A stretch of 64,000 nt of DNA from Siderastrea siderea (GCA_964030785.1 OZ034967.1:43854533-43918532); one strand, 5' to 3'; shown: positions 1-12,200, numbered from the stretch's first letter. The notes: generated by a model not told the origin, from the letters alone. Program-made: numbers and translations.

Positions 1-332
1 TAAAAAGCAGCAAGACTAGTTAAACTAGTTAGACTTATTAATTTCTAACATGTCAATTGTGCGCAACCAATCATATGGGACATCAGCCTCAAGTCAGCCT
101 CAAGGACAATTACTGTTATTGCGTGAGGTTCATTTACTTTGTATCTGATTGGTTTCCCTTGCGACATCAAAATTGGAGAATAATTCCAGTGTTCACGCTT
201 TCCTAATTCGTGATGGAAAGGCTGGCAATGAAACTGAGCAACGCTTGATCCTCGCTTCTTAGAATTCGTATGGACTTTTTTATTTTTATTTATTAATTAT
301 TTTGATTTTTTTTTTGCAATTTGATGGGCTGC
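1..332. other. No gene seen; probable intron or 3' flank of the peptide gene
   Basis: AT-rich sequence with no convincing exon on either strand. It lies downstream (minus direction) of the last visible exon of the peptide gene at 1674-4198, so it may be intron. I looked for another Cys-rich module like the one at 1909-2088 and did not see one. Confidence 0.4.
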
Positions 333-336
333 TTAA

Positions 337-1531
337 GGTGTTTCGATACAGCACTACTTGTTGGTTTTGGATTGAACTTTACCGAGGTTTACATTTTGTG
401 AAAATCGATATTTCCATGACAACGATGAACAAAAATCCTCAAAAACAGTAAAATTAAAATTTTGCGCTATCCAGATCTCACTTTGAAAAGCAAATACCAA
501 TATCTTAAACTGTGGTGTTTGGCAAACAAAATATACGAGAACAAAAATTAAAAATTCTGTATGTTTGTTTTGAAGTAAATCGCAAAAACATTTTCAACCT
601 TAGTTTTTGCATAGAAATAATAAATGCACCGAAAAATAATCAATGATTTTATGAAATGGCTAGAAAATACTGTTAAAATGTGTCTTTAACTTACTATTTC
701 ACGCCTAGAAAGTTTTGTTGAATTTGGTGTTCGTGATCTCGAGAAGGAATTGTTTTTCTAAGATCATTCGCGTAACGATTTTGTAGTAATTTTTGAATTT
801 GAGCGCTTTTGCGAAAATCTTAAGAACGGCTCGATAGATTTTTTAACACATGAAACACGCCTGCTTGACAATGTGACTAATTTTAGTATTGAGTCTTATT
901 AACATTGATTCACTGGAACACTTTTAGATTTAACGTTAAAGAGAACGTATGAACCGAAGGAAAAGCTTGCGTTACAAATTCACAGTTGGCAAGTTAATGG
1001 TAATATATTCAAAGTAATGCGTAATTCATTGCTTCGTGATTTTAATCTGATTTCTTTGTTCTTTGTTGCACTCTAGATTACAACGAAAAGTAAAATCACG
1101 GAAGAATGCATTGCGCATTATTTTGAATATATTAGCATTTACTTGCCAACTGTTAATATGAAACGCAAGCTTTTCCGTCAGTTCATACGTCCTCTTAAAA
1201 ACGTTAAATTTAAAAGTGTTCCAGTGAATTAATGTTAATAAGACTCAATACCAATATTGGTCTCATCATCAAGCACGCATGCTTCATGTTTAAAAAAAAT
1301 CCATCGAGCCGTTCTTAAAATTTTCGCAAAAGCGCTCAAATTCAAGAATTGCCACAAAATTATTACGCGAATGATCTTAGAAAAACAATTCCTTCTCGAG
1401 ATCGCGCACACCAGTTTTAACAAAACTTTCCAGGTGTAAAATAGTAAGTAAAAGACACATTTTAACAGTATTTTCTAGCCATTTTATCAAAGCATTGATT
1501 ATTTTTCGGTGCATTTATTATTTCTATGCAA
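337..1531. mobile_element. TTAA-target palindromic element, copy 1, right end truncated
   Basis: The left end begins after TTAA (333-336) with GGTGTTTCGATACAG, the same terminus as the intact copy at 16520-17517. A long left arm (to about 1000) is repeated in inverted orientation from about 1080 to 1531, so the element is a large hairpin. The right arm stops at about 1531, and roughly 390 bp present at the end of the other copy is missing. TTAA target sites are known for piggyBac and Kolobok superfamilies; no transposase is present, so the superfamily is not settled. It sits in the intron after exon 9 of the peptide gene. Confidence 0.7.
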
Positions 1532-1673
1532 GAAAGAAAGAGAAAGGGAGTAAGTGGTGTAACGTGTATACGTTGCAATAGAAACCGTGTACTAGAAACT
1601 AACTCTAATCAATAAAGTGAAAATTGTAAGTGAAAGACGCAAAAAATGAACGAAAAGAAAATATCATACTTAC

Positions 1674-4198
1674 GTTTCTTGGAACGCTTAGATGGATCTT
1701 CAAGGGCTGGAAACACACAAGAAAAAAACGAGCATTTACACATAACTTACATGTTAACTTTATATAAATCTTTTGTTTCTTGGAACTTAAGATCGAGAGG
1801 ATTAAAGTTGCAATAAAGGCAAAAATTATCTTTAACATCAGGAAGATCTAACATAATCAATTAATCAAACGCTTATATTATAGCAAGTTTAGGAAAAACT
1901 TCACTTACTGGTTTCCTCCAGTTCTTCCGCTTCATCTTCTGGGTTTTCATCATTCATTTGAAGGTCGTTTGGAACTTCGTCTCCATATTTACGTCGTTTG
2001 ACGCAAAAACAAATTTTTCGCCGTTTATAACAATACTTGAAGACGAAACATTTTCTCTTGAAAGATTTGGGACATCGACGACGTCGAGCTGAAAATTTAA
2101 CAAAAACAAAAACCTTGTTGAACACACCCTGAGACAAGAAATATGGTTTTAACTCTTAACTCCGAAATAGAATCGATAACGTGCCACCATTCAAATGATT
2201 CGTTTATATTAGTTTTACATCTTACGCTGATGAAGGAGCTTGGCTCCGAAAACGTTTCGTACAATTACCTGTACCAATTCTAGCTTAGGAAAACAAATAC
2301 ACAGATAAAGGTAATATAAGTTTTGTCTAACAGCGAGATTGGGCGCTTTTAATTAGGTTTGAAAGGGTTTAAAGCCGGGAGGTCGAAAGCAGGGTGCCAA
2401 AAAGCTATTGTAGTGGCAATTTCCCTTTCCCTTTTGTGCGAGGGAGCGGGAGGGAGGCCGGGTGGTCAAAACGTAACTTTGATTAAGATAACCTACGCAG
2501 TGTTTTTCTCTGCAGGTCTCTATCTACAATATTATTCGTTTAGGGTTAGGGTTAAGGTTACGCTACTTAGGCTGGTTTAAATAAAACGTATTTTCTCATA
2601 ATACAGCATTTCTGTTCAAGATTCATTCACTGCTGGGACAGTAGTCAAATACACTAGAAACCGTCTACTTTAGCTACTGCAAACTAACTCTAATCCGTAA
2701 AATTAAAATTGATTAAGTATGTAAGCTATATTGACATCAAAAATAAAAAAAGAAATGTTACGTTTCTTGGCGCGTTTAGATGGGTCTTCAAGGCCTGAAA
2801 ACACAAAAAAAAAAACAATGACGGAGCTTTTGTACACGAATTGCTTGTTTACTTTATATATAAATATTTTTGGTAGCCTTATTTCTTGGAATTAGATATC
2901 GATAGGATTTATTGTTAACCCTTTAAGCCCCAATATTATAAACATCCATATTCTCCTCACTATTCTCGTCTTATTTGTTATGTTACTAGTTGGGAGAATT
3001 TAATCAAAAATCAAGACATTTGATCATTGGTGACCATTTTCGTTATTCTTATGACCTGTATGTTTGATCAAGTAGTAATAGTGTAAGGAAGAATTAGACG
3101 CTCGTCACTATTGGGGCTTTAAGGGTTAAGTTTCAAACCTTTGGAAATACGGAAAACATTTGTTCTTTTGCACTGTATATTCACGATACCTGTAACTGTG
3201 AATAACAAATCAGAATCTTAGACTCTTACCGGCTTCCGCTTTGTCCTCGAGGTTTTCTTCAAGTTCTTGGTCTTTCAAATTTTAAAAAAAGAAATATGGA
3301 AATCAGTAAGGGGTTAACATTAGTTCTTTGGCAACGAGTCTTGAGATACATGTGTAAATTACAAATCAGAATCTTAAACTCTTACCGGTTTCTGCTTCCT
3401 CCTCGAAGTTTTCCCCAAGTTCTTGGGTTTTCAAATAAGAAAATAAGAATATAGAAATCAGTAAGGGGTTGAAATTAGTTCTTCTGTATTAAGTCTTAAG
3501 ATACATGTAACTTTGAATAACAAATCAGAATCTTACCGGTTTCCGCTTCGTCGTCAAAGTCTTCTTCAAGTTCTTGAGCTTTCAGAACATGAAAATAAAA
3601 ACGGCAAGATTCAGTTGAATGATGTTGCTTTATATTTTTGTTTCCATGATGATTTTAAAATTTTAAGGTAACCGGTCACTAATTAAATGTCTGCGATAAA
3701 TAAATGTGCATCCAAAAAGTTAAGTCTCTCTTTTCTTCTCTTCTGTTTTTAATCGTCTGTATGTTACGTTAAAGACGATTTGTGACCGTTACACCTTCCA
3801 ACTTTAATAATCTCATAATTTCACCTGAGAAACTATGAATGAAAAATCAGAATCTAAACTCTTACCGGTTTCCGCTTCATCCTCGAAGTTGTCTTCAACT
3901 TCTTGGGCTTTCAAATTAGAAAATAGAAATAAAAATTGCACAGTTCACCTGAGAAACTGAAATAACAATTAAAAAATACACTTACTCTCGTCTTCGACTG
4001 GAACATCTATAGAGAAAAGGAAGGAACAAATTATTAGAAAAAAACGTGGACGAGACTCTAAAAGTACAATCAAAGTTAACAAAAAACTTTCTGAAAAAAA
4101 TTAGCTTTACCTTCAGAATTTTCCAGGTCTGCTTTGAGGGAAAATCCATCACAAGCCACGAGGAGAAAGGCCGCAAGAAACCAAATTTTCAACTTCAT
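1674..4198 (-). CDS. Secreted acidic/Cys-rich peptide precursor, 9 visible exons, 3' end not seen
   Basis: Exons on the minus strand: 4111-4198, 3986-4006, 3866-3907, 3537-3578, 3386-3421, 3230-3271, 2762-2794, 1909-2088, 1674-1706. All introns are phase 1 with GT and AG ends, and the frame stays open. Exon 1 starts MKLKIWFLAAFLLVACDGFS, a typical signal peptide. Exons 3-6 are near-identical acidic units of the type QELEEDFDDEAET. Exons 7 and 9 encode LEDPSKRxKKR, with dibasic processing sites. Exon 8 starts with four Arg and encodes a very basic module with five Cys (spacing C-x7-C-x5-C-x6-C-x1-C), then another acidic stretch. The layout (signal, acidic pro-region, dibasic sites, cationic Cys module) is that of a processed secreted peptide; antimicrobial, venom or signalling roles are all possible and none is shown. 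I recognise no named family. After exon 9 a donor leads into a transposon-bearing intron, and the remaining exons are outside the window or lost. Confidence 0.7.
3225..3920 (-). repeat. Tandemly duplicated acidic micro-exons with flanking intron
   Basis: Four exon units (3230-3271, 3386-3421, 3537-3578, 3866-3907) share nearly the same sequence, the same CTTACCGG donor context on the plus strand, and similar intron pieces upstream and downstream (AAATCAGAATCT and CAGTAAGGGGTT recur). Three are exactly 42 nt. The third from the left by splice order (3386 unit) is 36 nt because the usual acceptor AG reads AA. Because every unit is a phase-1 exon of a length divisible by 3, units can be gained or lost without breaking the frame. 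Confidence 0.75.
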
Positions 4199-4370
4199 GG
4201 TTACAGAGCCCGAAGGGATGGCTGTAAGGAGGTTTTCTCACCCATTTTATCTGTTTCAGTTGTGTTTCAATACCATACAACCAAAGGCCAATACGTTTCG
4301 TGCGTCATTCGCAAGCAACCAGGAAGAAAATGCCTCCATCAATTATATCGTTATCTTGGCCTTGAGATCA

Positions 4371-4380
4371 CCTTTTTATA
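4371..4380 (-). promoter_or_regulatory. TATA box of the Cys-rich peptide gene
   Basis: The minus strand reads TATAAAAAGG here, about 175 nt upstream of the signal-peptide ATG at 4198. A transcription start near 4350 would give a leader of about 150 nt. No cap-site data are available, so the start is inferred. Confidence 0.6.
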
Positions 4381-4386
4381 CCCCGT

Positions 4387-4495
4387 GATAAATGACTGCT
4401 GAGTATATGAGAGTATCAATATTCATGAGTGAAACACAAACTGATAAATGACTGCTGAGTATATGAGTATCAATATTCTTGAGTGAAACACAAAC
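4387..4495. repeat. Direct duplication of a ~55-bp promoter-proximal segment
   Basis: The segment beginning GATAAATGACTGCTGAGTAT and ending GAGTGAAACACAAACT occurs at 4387-4441 and again at 4443-4495, with only a few differences. It starts immediately upstream (minus direction) of the TATA box at 4371-4380, where proximal control elements would be expected. Confidence 0.8.
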
Positions 4496-5452
4496 TGTTA
4501 TTTATTACAGCTACATTCTGCTAAAAAGGAACAACCTTGGTATCGTCAAATTGCAACAGTTTGCCCCGGTTGATTTTTTTTCCCTTTGGCCCTGTCTGTG
4601 TGTTTGGCCCAAAATGTGTTGTTGTATTACCAAGCACTCAAGAATAATTGGCAAATTTTAAATACAAAGAGACCGGAATAAATATATTTGGCAGTATATC
4701 AATTCATTGATGATGTCTTCATCTACGTACATTTATTTGACGTGTAGAAACACTCATAACAGGATCTTCGCCTGAAACTTTCGAATTGTGTAGCAAAATT
4801 GTGTAACGCGATGCTAGGCCGTAAGGCCAGTAATTTATAATTTACATTATGCCCTAGTATTTTCACTCTCAACAGTAGTCACTTTCAAAGTCAAGTCAAT
4901 TTAATGCTGGATATATTATAAATGTCCACACTTTTCGATTTTATTTATACTTAAAACTTCAAAAAGATGTTGGAGGGTTTAAGGTCACAAAGTCATAAAC
5001 AAAATTCCTGAGAACAAAACTGTCATAGCGCGATGTAGTACATTCTTCCCCTGGTGAGACCATTCTAATGAAGCCCTTGATAAAAGAAAAAATTCGAATG
5101 ATGACATCAAAGCCCTTTAAAGAAAACTGTTACTGAAGTATAAAAGAACATTTAAAATTGATTCGGCTTAAACACGTTTACTTTTCATGACTAAGAAAAA
5201 GCACAAATAACATTTAAAAAAGCAACCTGAAATATTTCACTTTTCTAGCCACTCCATGAAAAGAGCTATTTTGTTGTTACTCCAATTATGAAGAAACATG
5301 TAAGAAGTCGAAAAACTTTGTCATCCGTTTTACAAGGTACATGTGTATTGGGCATTTTTGAGTCGAACAATAATAGAATAGCAAACTGAGAAAAAAAAAG
5401 GTCCGGGAAAAAAACTGCAAACACCTTTATTAACCACGATAAGTATTATATA

Positions 5453-5614
5453 CCTAATTCAATAAAGGTTGCTTTGGCAATTGGTCATTGGCAATTGGGC
5501 GTTGGGCATTTGGGCACACGGAACACAATGCAATGCTTTGCTTGAGTGACCGCCAAACAATAGCTTCCCAATGTGCAATTGCCCAATACCCACAGCAACC
5601 TTTATTGAATTAGG
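5453..5614. mobile_element. Palindromic MITE, 162 bp
   Basis: Termini CCTAATTCAATAAAGGTTGC and its exact reverse complement close a hairpin whose inner part contains repeated CAATTGG/CCAATTG motifs. No coding capacity. A target duplication could not be decided. Confidence 0.7.
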
Positions 5615-5989
5615 GATATGAGAAAAATGGAACATGGATTAACAATTCTGTCTAAATCAATGATCTTTGATGAAAATTCCAACATTAATTAAATCTTTTT
5701 CAATTATCCTCGCCACTCAAGCTGTTTGTTGTCGTTCTTCGTATGTGTTACTTCAGTAAAATAGAAGTGTTACTTCAGAAAATAGAATATTGACTCCTTT
5801 TTTAAAAAAAACATGATCTTTTATGACTAGGCAAAAAATTCTGAAATTTTTCGCATTTTAAGCCACTCCGAGAAACGAGTCACAAAACGTTGTGATACTT
5901 TTTGACTGGTCTTGACCATTTTGATTCAATGGAATAAAAATCTAAGCACTATGATTCTGTTTGTTAGCATCAATTTGCTGTTCTCTGCA

Positions 5990-7060
5990 GAGTTAATTAT
6001 TTCAAACTTTGATAAGTGATAAAATTCCAGTTTAATTTTTTACAGACTCAGGAGGTATAACTACATTATATTGCCTAAGGTCAAATTCAGTAAGAATATT
6101 CCTGTGTCAGAACTAGGCACAGTTCAATGTAATACGTTTGTAACCGCGTAGGGTCTATTTGACGTTGGTTTGTGAAGCAAATAGGCGAAAGATGATATTA
6201 AAGCTAATAAGCAAAAGTGTTACTTACAAAAATGGAACGTGTGATATGGAATACAACCAATGATGTATGATGAAAATGCAAAAAGTGGATGAGGTGATGA
6301 CTAACGTTGCGATTTATTAAATTCTGAACTTTAGTAATCACTGCTGACGTTTTTGCCATATTTTTGGACAAAATGTCCATTTTTTAACACCGTGACACTT
6401 GAAGTTGCGTCTAATGTCATTATAAGGCACAAAGCAGGAGTTCGGTGAACCAATTAGAAAGTAAGAAATTCAGTAACCGAGAGTGAGAATTTGTTACCCA
6501 AACATAAGAATTTTTAGCGTAAATTTACTGTTATCTTCATTATTTAAAGCATCGATAAGTGTTGAAATGCCCTAGTCATATTTATTTACAGACTCCAGAC
6601 TGAGCCACGTTACATGGTGCAAGATTATGAGGTCATAAAGAATATTTTCTAATCTAAAACAACTTCACAATTCATTATGATACACTTGTACCACTATGAG
6701 GTCTACTTTGATATTCTGTTTGACAAAGGAAAGTGCCGAATAATGGTATTAAAGCCAACAACTAGAAGTGGTACTTGGGAATGATGGCACATTAAATACT
6801 GGCTACGTTGACACCCACGATCCCTGACGAGGGCACGAGAGAACTTCTGAAATCTTCAACCTTTAGTTTTCCAACTCTACCCAAAAAAGTCGATTTATTG
6901 TTTACTAGCGTCCATTTAGTGTCATTTTTATAGTTCATTATTTTAAACATTAATGAATTTGTAGGCACAAAACGTAGATATACGTTGCATGATGCAAGGT
7001 CATTAAGTCGTAAAGAATATTACTGATGATTAAACTGTACACAGTTCGAGGTGAGTAACT
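5990..7060. repeat. Highly diverged tandem segments
   Basis: Segments at about 6040-6235, 6590-6790 and 6960-7050 share an order of short matches: TTACAGACTC, then AAGGTCA..TAA(G)AATATT, then ..GTGTTACTT or GTGGTACTT. This suggests an old tandem duplication of roughly 0.5 kb. A weaker similar segment may lie near 4975-5145. Identity is low and the call is tentative. Confidence 0.35.
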
Positions 7061-9176
7061 AGTTAAACGTTTTTACCCGGTTGAGTTGTGTTTTGAGGGG
7101 CTACCGCTCTTGATAACGGAACAAAGCGGGAAATTAATTCACAAGAGAAAAGCTGTCGTCCTTTTTATCATCCGAGTATTGAAAAGCATTTTTATTTATT
7201 TGCTATTTTCAATTCAGCTGAAAATGAGATATCTTAAATATGAAGAACATAAAACATCAAAAAAAAAACGTTTTCCATTGTTTACATTTTTATTTTGTTT
7301 TATTTTATATTTTTTTGTTGTTGTTGTTCGTCGTTATCTGCAGAGCTGATTATTTCCAATTTCAGGCAAAGCGTGCATGCCTTTTACCCTGGCTGTTTAG
7401 AAAGAGTCTTCCGTCTTATTACCCGAAAAGATAAGCTGATCTTTCCTCTTGTTGTATCGAGTTCTTCATCTCATTAAAGTTAGAGTTTATCTTTGAACAA
7501 GATTTTTTATTTGTCATTTGGCTTTGACTATGATTTATTTGTCATAATAGTACCTAGGATTAACTAAAGACTGAAGAGAGAGTATCTGAAGAGGGTATCT
7601 CCGAAGGCTGAAGGTCAACATTAAAGCTTTTAGACGATAAACGGTTACAATTCATTTTTTAAGGTTGAGAAAACTCCTTTAACGACTTAAAGTTCAATAC
7701 CATTGCCTTTTGTGGGATGTCTCTTTTTTCTGCGCGGGTTATCAGTCCTTCAAAACCATTGAAATTATGTTTACATTCTAAAAAAAGAGCTTAAAGTTGG
7801 GAAATGAATAAAGTTGAATTGTGAATTTGGATAATGTGCAACTTAAATATGTTATTTAACAACCTTCTTTGAGAGTTATATTAGTGGAGCTTAAAACCGT
7901 TTTTCGACTTATATGAACTGCCCCGTTGACAATTTATGGTAAAACTGCCATTTTTGAAAAATTTAAGACAGTTCGACGGTTGATGGTTGACCCATATAGA
8001 GCCTACAAGAGTACACTTCCAAACAATATCAATTTTCAATTATATATAGCCTCTGAGCTCCACATCATTTCTACTGCTGTCTAAAAACGCAGCAGTTCCT
8101 TTAGTTATCTACTGTATACATGTATCCATTTGGAATGAAACTACAAGTTGCCTTTAGACACATCGTAACAGCGACCCCCGCAAAAGTTTTTTGTCCCTAC
8201 TTTTTTCTTAATTCAACGGAAATTTTTTTTAGCACTGTTTGAACTGTGGCAGATGTCTTACAGGACCCGTACCCATGTCTGAATGAAAATATATTTCTTT
8301 TTCACCTGTTTTCATTGAAAATTTTTTAAAATGCTAACAACATTATCTGCACTTTTGGGTAATTTTGAACCATGTGTTAAGATCAAGGTGGACGCTTTCT
8401 TGCCGCATTTTTAATGATGTCATAGGTCCCAAGTGGCACAAAAACCCATGATGTTAACCTTATAATGTAGAGGACATCACATTATCATCACACACAATAT
8501 AATTAAGATAAAAGCTTCTTTTAATTTTCATTTAAAACACGTCTCCTTCGTATTAATTTGGAACCTGGAGGCAGCGGAATCCAGAATTCAGAAAGACTCC
8601 CCAGAACTTGACTCACGACAAACCTCAGACGTCTGTAAACATGAAAAACCTTGCCCTAGACAAGGTGCTCACGAAAACGTGTAGAGCTATGGCGAGCAGT
8701 TTCACCAATGTAGCAGGTATTGTAGCCGGCGCATACAAATTTACAGAATATAAGCGAGCAAAACCCTACGGTACGGAATCTTTCATGTTTAACATATTTC
8801 TAACCTTAAAAGTACAAAAATATATATTTGAAAGGTTTTAACAATTTATTTAAAACGGTTTTAAACACCGTCTGCCAGTTTTTTGGGCCGGTTTGTTTTG
8901 TTTTTTTTAACTGAAGAAATTGGAACTGCTACCTTTAAAAACCTTTGTCGTTAAAAACTGGAATCCGTTCAACCACTTCTAGGAGACAGGTGTGCTATAT
9001 GATAATATATAAATTATTAACATAACCCGTCTATACCTTGAAATCAGAAGGCGTAGTTACCGAAAAATGGCTTGAAAAACAAATAGAGCGGCTTCGTGAA
9101 GTTCTTTTCTCAAAAAATGTGGGCATACACTTCATAATAATGACAGGGTTTAAATTAATTTTAATTTAAGCACGTA

Positions 9177-9345
9177 GGCCATTTCCGAGATGTCTTGTAC
9201 CTCTTTTTCAAAGCAAGTCTTGGTGCATAGCCTTTCACATGAAAATGAGTTTCCATTCACATGCAGATAAAACTCATTTTCATATGAGAAGTTTTGCACG
9301 AGGCCTCGCTTTGAAAAAGAGGCACAAGACAATTCGGAAATGGCC
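9177..9345. mobile_element. Palindromic MITE with TA target (Tc1/mariner-like), 169 bp
   Basis: Inverted ends GGCCATTTCCGA and TCGGAAATGGCC are flanked by TA (9175-9176 and 9346-9347). The hairpin includes AAAGCAAGTC/CCTCGCTTT arms and a CATTTTCATATGAGAA core. The duplicated segment near 16140-16170 appears to lack it, so it came in after the duplication or was absent from the other copy. Confidence 0.75.
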
Positions 9346-9640
9346 TATTCAGGGTTTTTTCTCTGTTGCATTTTTAACAAGTGATTAACTTGTGCTTTTC
9401 TTTTAATACTGGGACTTAAAATTGAACTCGGTTGCGCAAGTAAAATGATAATGCTGTACTGTTTTTCTTGTGTGAACGCTACACGGAGGGAGGTTGACAA
9501 AACAACGCAACATAAGAAACGAGAATCTATAAAATTCAGCAGGCAAAAAACTTCTGGAGTCTTCCTGCCCTCTGCGCTTCATGGAGATGACACCCACGAC
9601 AACGAACCCCAAATATAGCTTTAACTAGCACTCAGTTTAA

Positions 9641-9874
9641 AGGAGCTATGTCACGGATAACGCGTCTTGAAAAAGCTGGCAAGTTTTTTCAAGTTTGTCA
9701 TTCGTAATCCGTCTTAATCTTCCTCAGTCGTGACCATCCTCGTTTAGTTTTGGTTTATTATTACTTCTTTGGTGTTTTTCTACCTTAGGAAACTATTATT
9801 TTGAGGTTTCTTTTGATAAGAAAATAATTTTTTTCAGATCAGAAAAATGAATGAAACGCCGTGACATAGTTCCT
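9641..9874. mobile_element. TTAA-target MITE, 234 bp
   Basis: TTAA at 9637-9640 and 9875-9878 bracket ends AGGAGCTATGTCACGG and CCGTGACATAGTTCCT, which are inverted with one difference. The paralogous site near 16483-16495 (CTTTAAATTACTTAATG) is empty and carries one TTAA, as expected for an insertion with TTAA duplication. Confidence 0.8.
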
Positions 9875-10919
9875 TTAATTACTTAATGTAAATGCATCAT
9901 TTTCAATTAACGTTGTCATTTCCAAAACATAAGCACTATTATCTGCGGTAACATATTTGGGTATAGAAACTTTCTCACAAAAATAGCTATTTTTCAAGCT
10001 ATTGGAAGAAAATTCTGATGTATAATTGTGGTGCTGCATGTGGTATTGAAGTCATATGACAAAGCAAATTCCTTTTTAATTTACGAAGTCATGTTGCAAT
10101 TCCTCTTACTAAAGATGATGATGACCCTCGCACACAAATGTGTCTCCCAAAAGCAGTAGGATGGTTGTCTGCTTCTCTTGAAATACAGTTTTGAATTTCA
10201 ATTTTTCTCTAAATCTTTGTTACCTAATGAACAGTTAGCAATTATTATTACAGTGTATTTACCCGCCAATTTCAGGTTTTGCTAATCATAAGGTAAGGTT
10301 TTTCGAGTAATTTCTTTGCTTTTTTTGCGAGCCAAAATTCAACATTCAGGAGCCATTTGCATTCGATAGCGATCAGTGGCACCCCTTGTCTTACCATCTA
10401 GCTAAGTCTACCTCAAGAAAACTATAATTGAATGTAAATGCATTCTTTTAAAATAACGCTGCGTGCACGTGAAAAGAGCAGCTCAGAAACCAATTTAAAC
10501 CTTTTAATATATAAATCGCTCATAACCTAAATATTTTCTCCAGGGAAAAAATGTTTGACGTCACCCTAAAAATCGTAGCCAGAAATTGCAGATCATTGAA
10601 GGAGGAGATGATTAGGTAATTGTAATCATTATTGGAATTGCTCAGATTTTAAAATGAGGGAAAGCCGCAATGTAGAGAACATAGTTTTGACGTCTTCTTG
10701 ACATCAACATAGAATGTTAATACATTGTCACTCATTTGAACGTCACCGATTGTGATTTCAAGAAGAAGTCGAAACGATGTTCTGTCCTGTGTTGATTATC
10801 TTGTAAGCACAGGTACATGTTCGACGTTGTTTTCTATGGCGTTCCGTTACGGCCAAAATCTTCAAGTCACAAAACAAACAAAATGAAACGCGTACAAACA
10901 TTATTAAACGGTCAAAAAT

Positions 10920-11250
10920 AAAACGAAAGTCGTCTACATAAAGTCAAAACCGCAAAAAGTCAATCGAACCGCACAAATATAAATCGAAACTCGTGCAAAT
11001 AAATCCAACTTGCACAAATATAAATCGAACTGCGCAAAAATAAATCGATCCGCCAAAAAGCAAATCAAACGCCTCAAAAATAAATCGAACCAAACGCAAA
11101 TGATTCCAACTTGCACAAATCGCAATCGAACCAGCGAAAAATGGATCGAACTGTGCAAACAGGAACGAAACCGCTCACATAAATGCCGAAACCGCACAGA
11201 TCAATCGAACCGCACGAAAATAAATCGAAAGAAGGTCAGCGGAACCGGAA
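10920..11250. repeat. Subterminal array of AATCGAAC motifs, left arm
   Basis: Within the left inverted repeat the motif AATCGAA(C/A) followed by an A-rich spacer recurs about every 17-20 bp, at least twelve times. The right arm (13190-13510) carries the mirror array (GTTCGATTTAT). Regular subterminal motifs of this kind are often transposase binding sites; that role is inferred. Confidence 0.65.
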
Positions 11251-11308
11251 GTATAGTTGTATCGGAAGTCCTTGACTAACCGCCACCATTGTTGTTGTTG
11301 TTGTGAAT

Positions 11309-12200
11309 ATGTCGGTTAGAAACCAGCTCAGCGACTATGAATTACGAGAATTCTTTCGATCACTGCAAGATTTGTTAGCCCTTTCTCTCGACGCCAACTT
11401 ATCAATCAATTCTGCGGAATTCCTTTCCCGACGTCTCGATGGTTTCGAGAGAGCTTTGAGTGTTTTGTCGTCGAGAGTACACGTGTCCCATCCTTCCGAA
11501 AGACAACTGCTTTCTGACCTCGACATTCTTTTGCACACCGTCAGTCAACAAAGGCAGTATTGTGTGAACTTGTCGTATTTTGCTGTTGTTTCCGATTTCG
11601 AACTGTCCGAAATAAACGACGAAAATAGAACGAATATTGAGTCAACCACCGACACGTTTTCTCATTGCAACACACATCTAATCATAGCCTGTCCTCTCCC
11701 CCAGTCTCCCCTCGTTTTTTTCCCGCTCTTTCGCTCGCTTTATATTTCGCTCGCGCTCCACTATCTGAACGCCTGGAACAGGCTAATCTAATCAAGATAT
11801 TAGGTTTATCGATAGATTACATAACTACAAACGGAAGTCACGTCAGTGTTCTTGTCACGCAATGTTCTTGCCGCTTCGGAACATTTGCTTTGCACGCGGA
11901 GGAAGAACAACAGTCAACCACTAGTCAAAGAGTGGGTGTCAGGATTGTAAGATCAGGTGTTGGTCGCCCAAGACTCGACATTTCGGAAGACCTTTTGGAA
12001 GCACTTCATGTAACAGCTGACTTTCGCTGGGCTGCCATAGCAAGATATCTTCACGCACGTCTCTGAAAAAACTTTGCGGAGGCGGAGGCGCGAACTTGGG
12101 TTTGCTAGCGCAGCACCGTCCTTTACTGACATAGAATGGCTCCCTGGACGAAATTGTTAGAGATATTTTGCAAGTTAAAAAATTTTGACGGGCCTGCACG
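11309..12200 (+). pseudogene. IS3EU-like transposase, N-terminal and DNA-binding part, frameshifted
   Basis: The ATG at 11309 opens MSVRNQLSDYELREFFRSLQ, a helical N-terminal region to about residue 95, then the frame degrades or is spliced. A second frame carries GRPRLDISEDLLEALHVTAD from about 11960, followed by FRWAAIARYLH. After a frame change at about 12060 comes SEKTLRRRRRELGF, and after another at about 12140 comes LDEIVRDILQV. A GRPR-D-I motif followed by a W-x-x-IA helix-turn-helix and an RRR helix is what I recall from vertebrate and cnidarian IS3EU-type transposases. The catalytic DDE domain is absent. At least two frameshifts make it non-functional. Some breaks in the first half could be introns. 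Confidence 0.65.

Larger units (their letters stand above)
4500..8900. other. AT-rich intergenic DNA, no gene seen
   Basis: No exon with signal peptide, domain motif or good paired splice sites was found on either strand. The stretch contains a palindromic MITE (5453-5614) and weakly similar repeated segments (about 5990-7060). Longer open frames, such as those near 7086 and 8608, have low-complexity or unremarkable translations. Confidence 0.5.
8915..10834. repeat. Segmental duplication, copy A of the receptor-locus flank
   Basis: Sequence from about 8915 aligns in order with 14490-14575, 15990-16515 and then 17522-18640. Shared landmarks are CTATACCTTGAAATC/TATACCTTGAAATC, GAGCGGCTTCGTGAAGTT and AATTACTTAATGTAA, and near the end a segment with GCGATCAGT or GCAATCAGT. 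The copies differ by separate transposon insertions. No intact gene is visible in copy A; its receptor end is only a start relic at 14205. Confidence 0.65.

Noticed and set aside
2536..2560. Short TTAGGGTTAGGG-like telomere motif
   Set aside because: Only two perfect repeats plus a variant; too short for an interstitial telomere claim.
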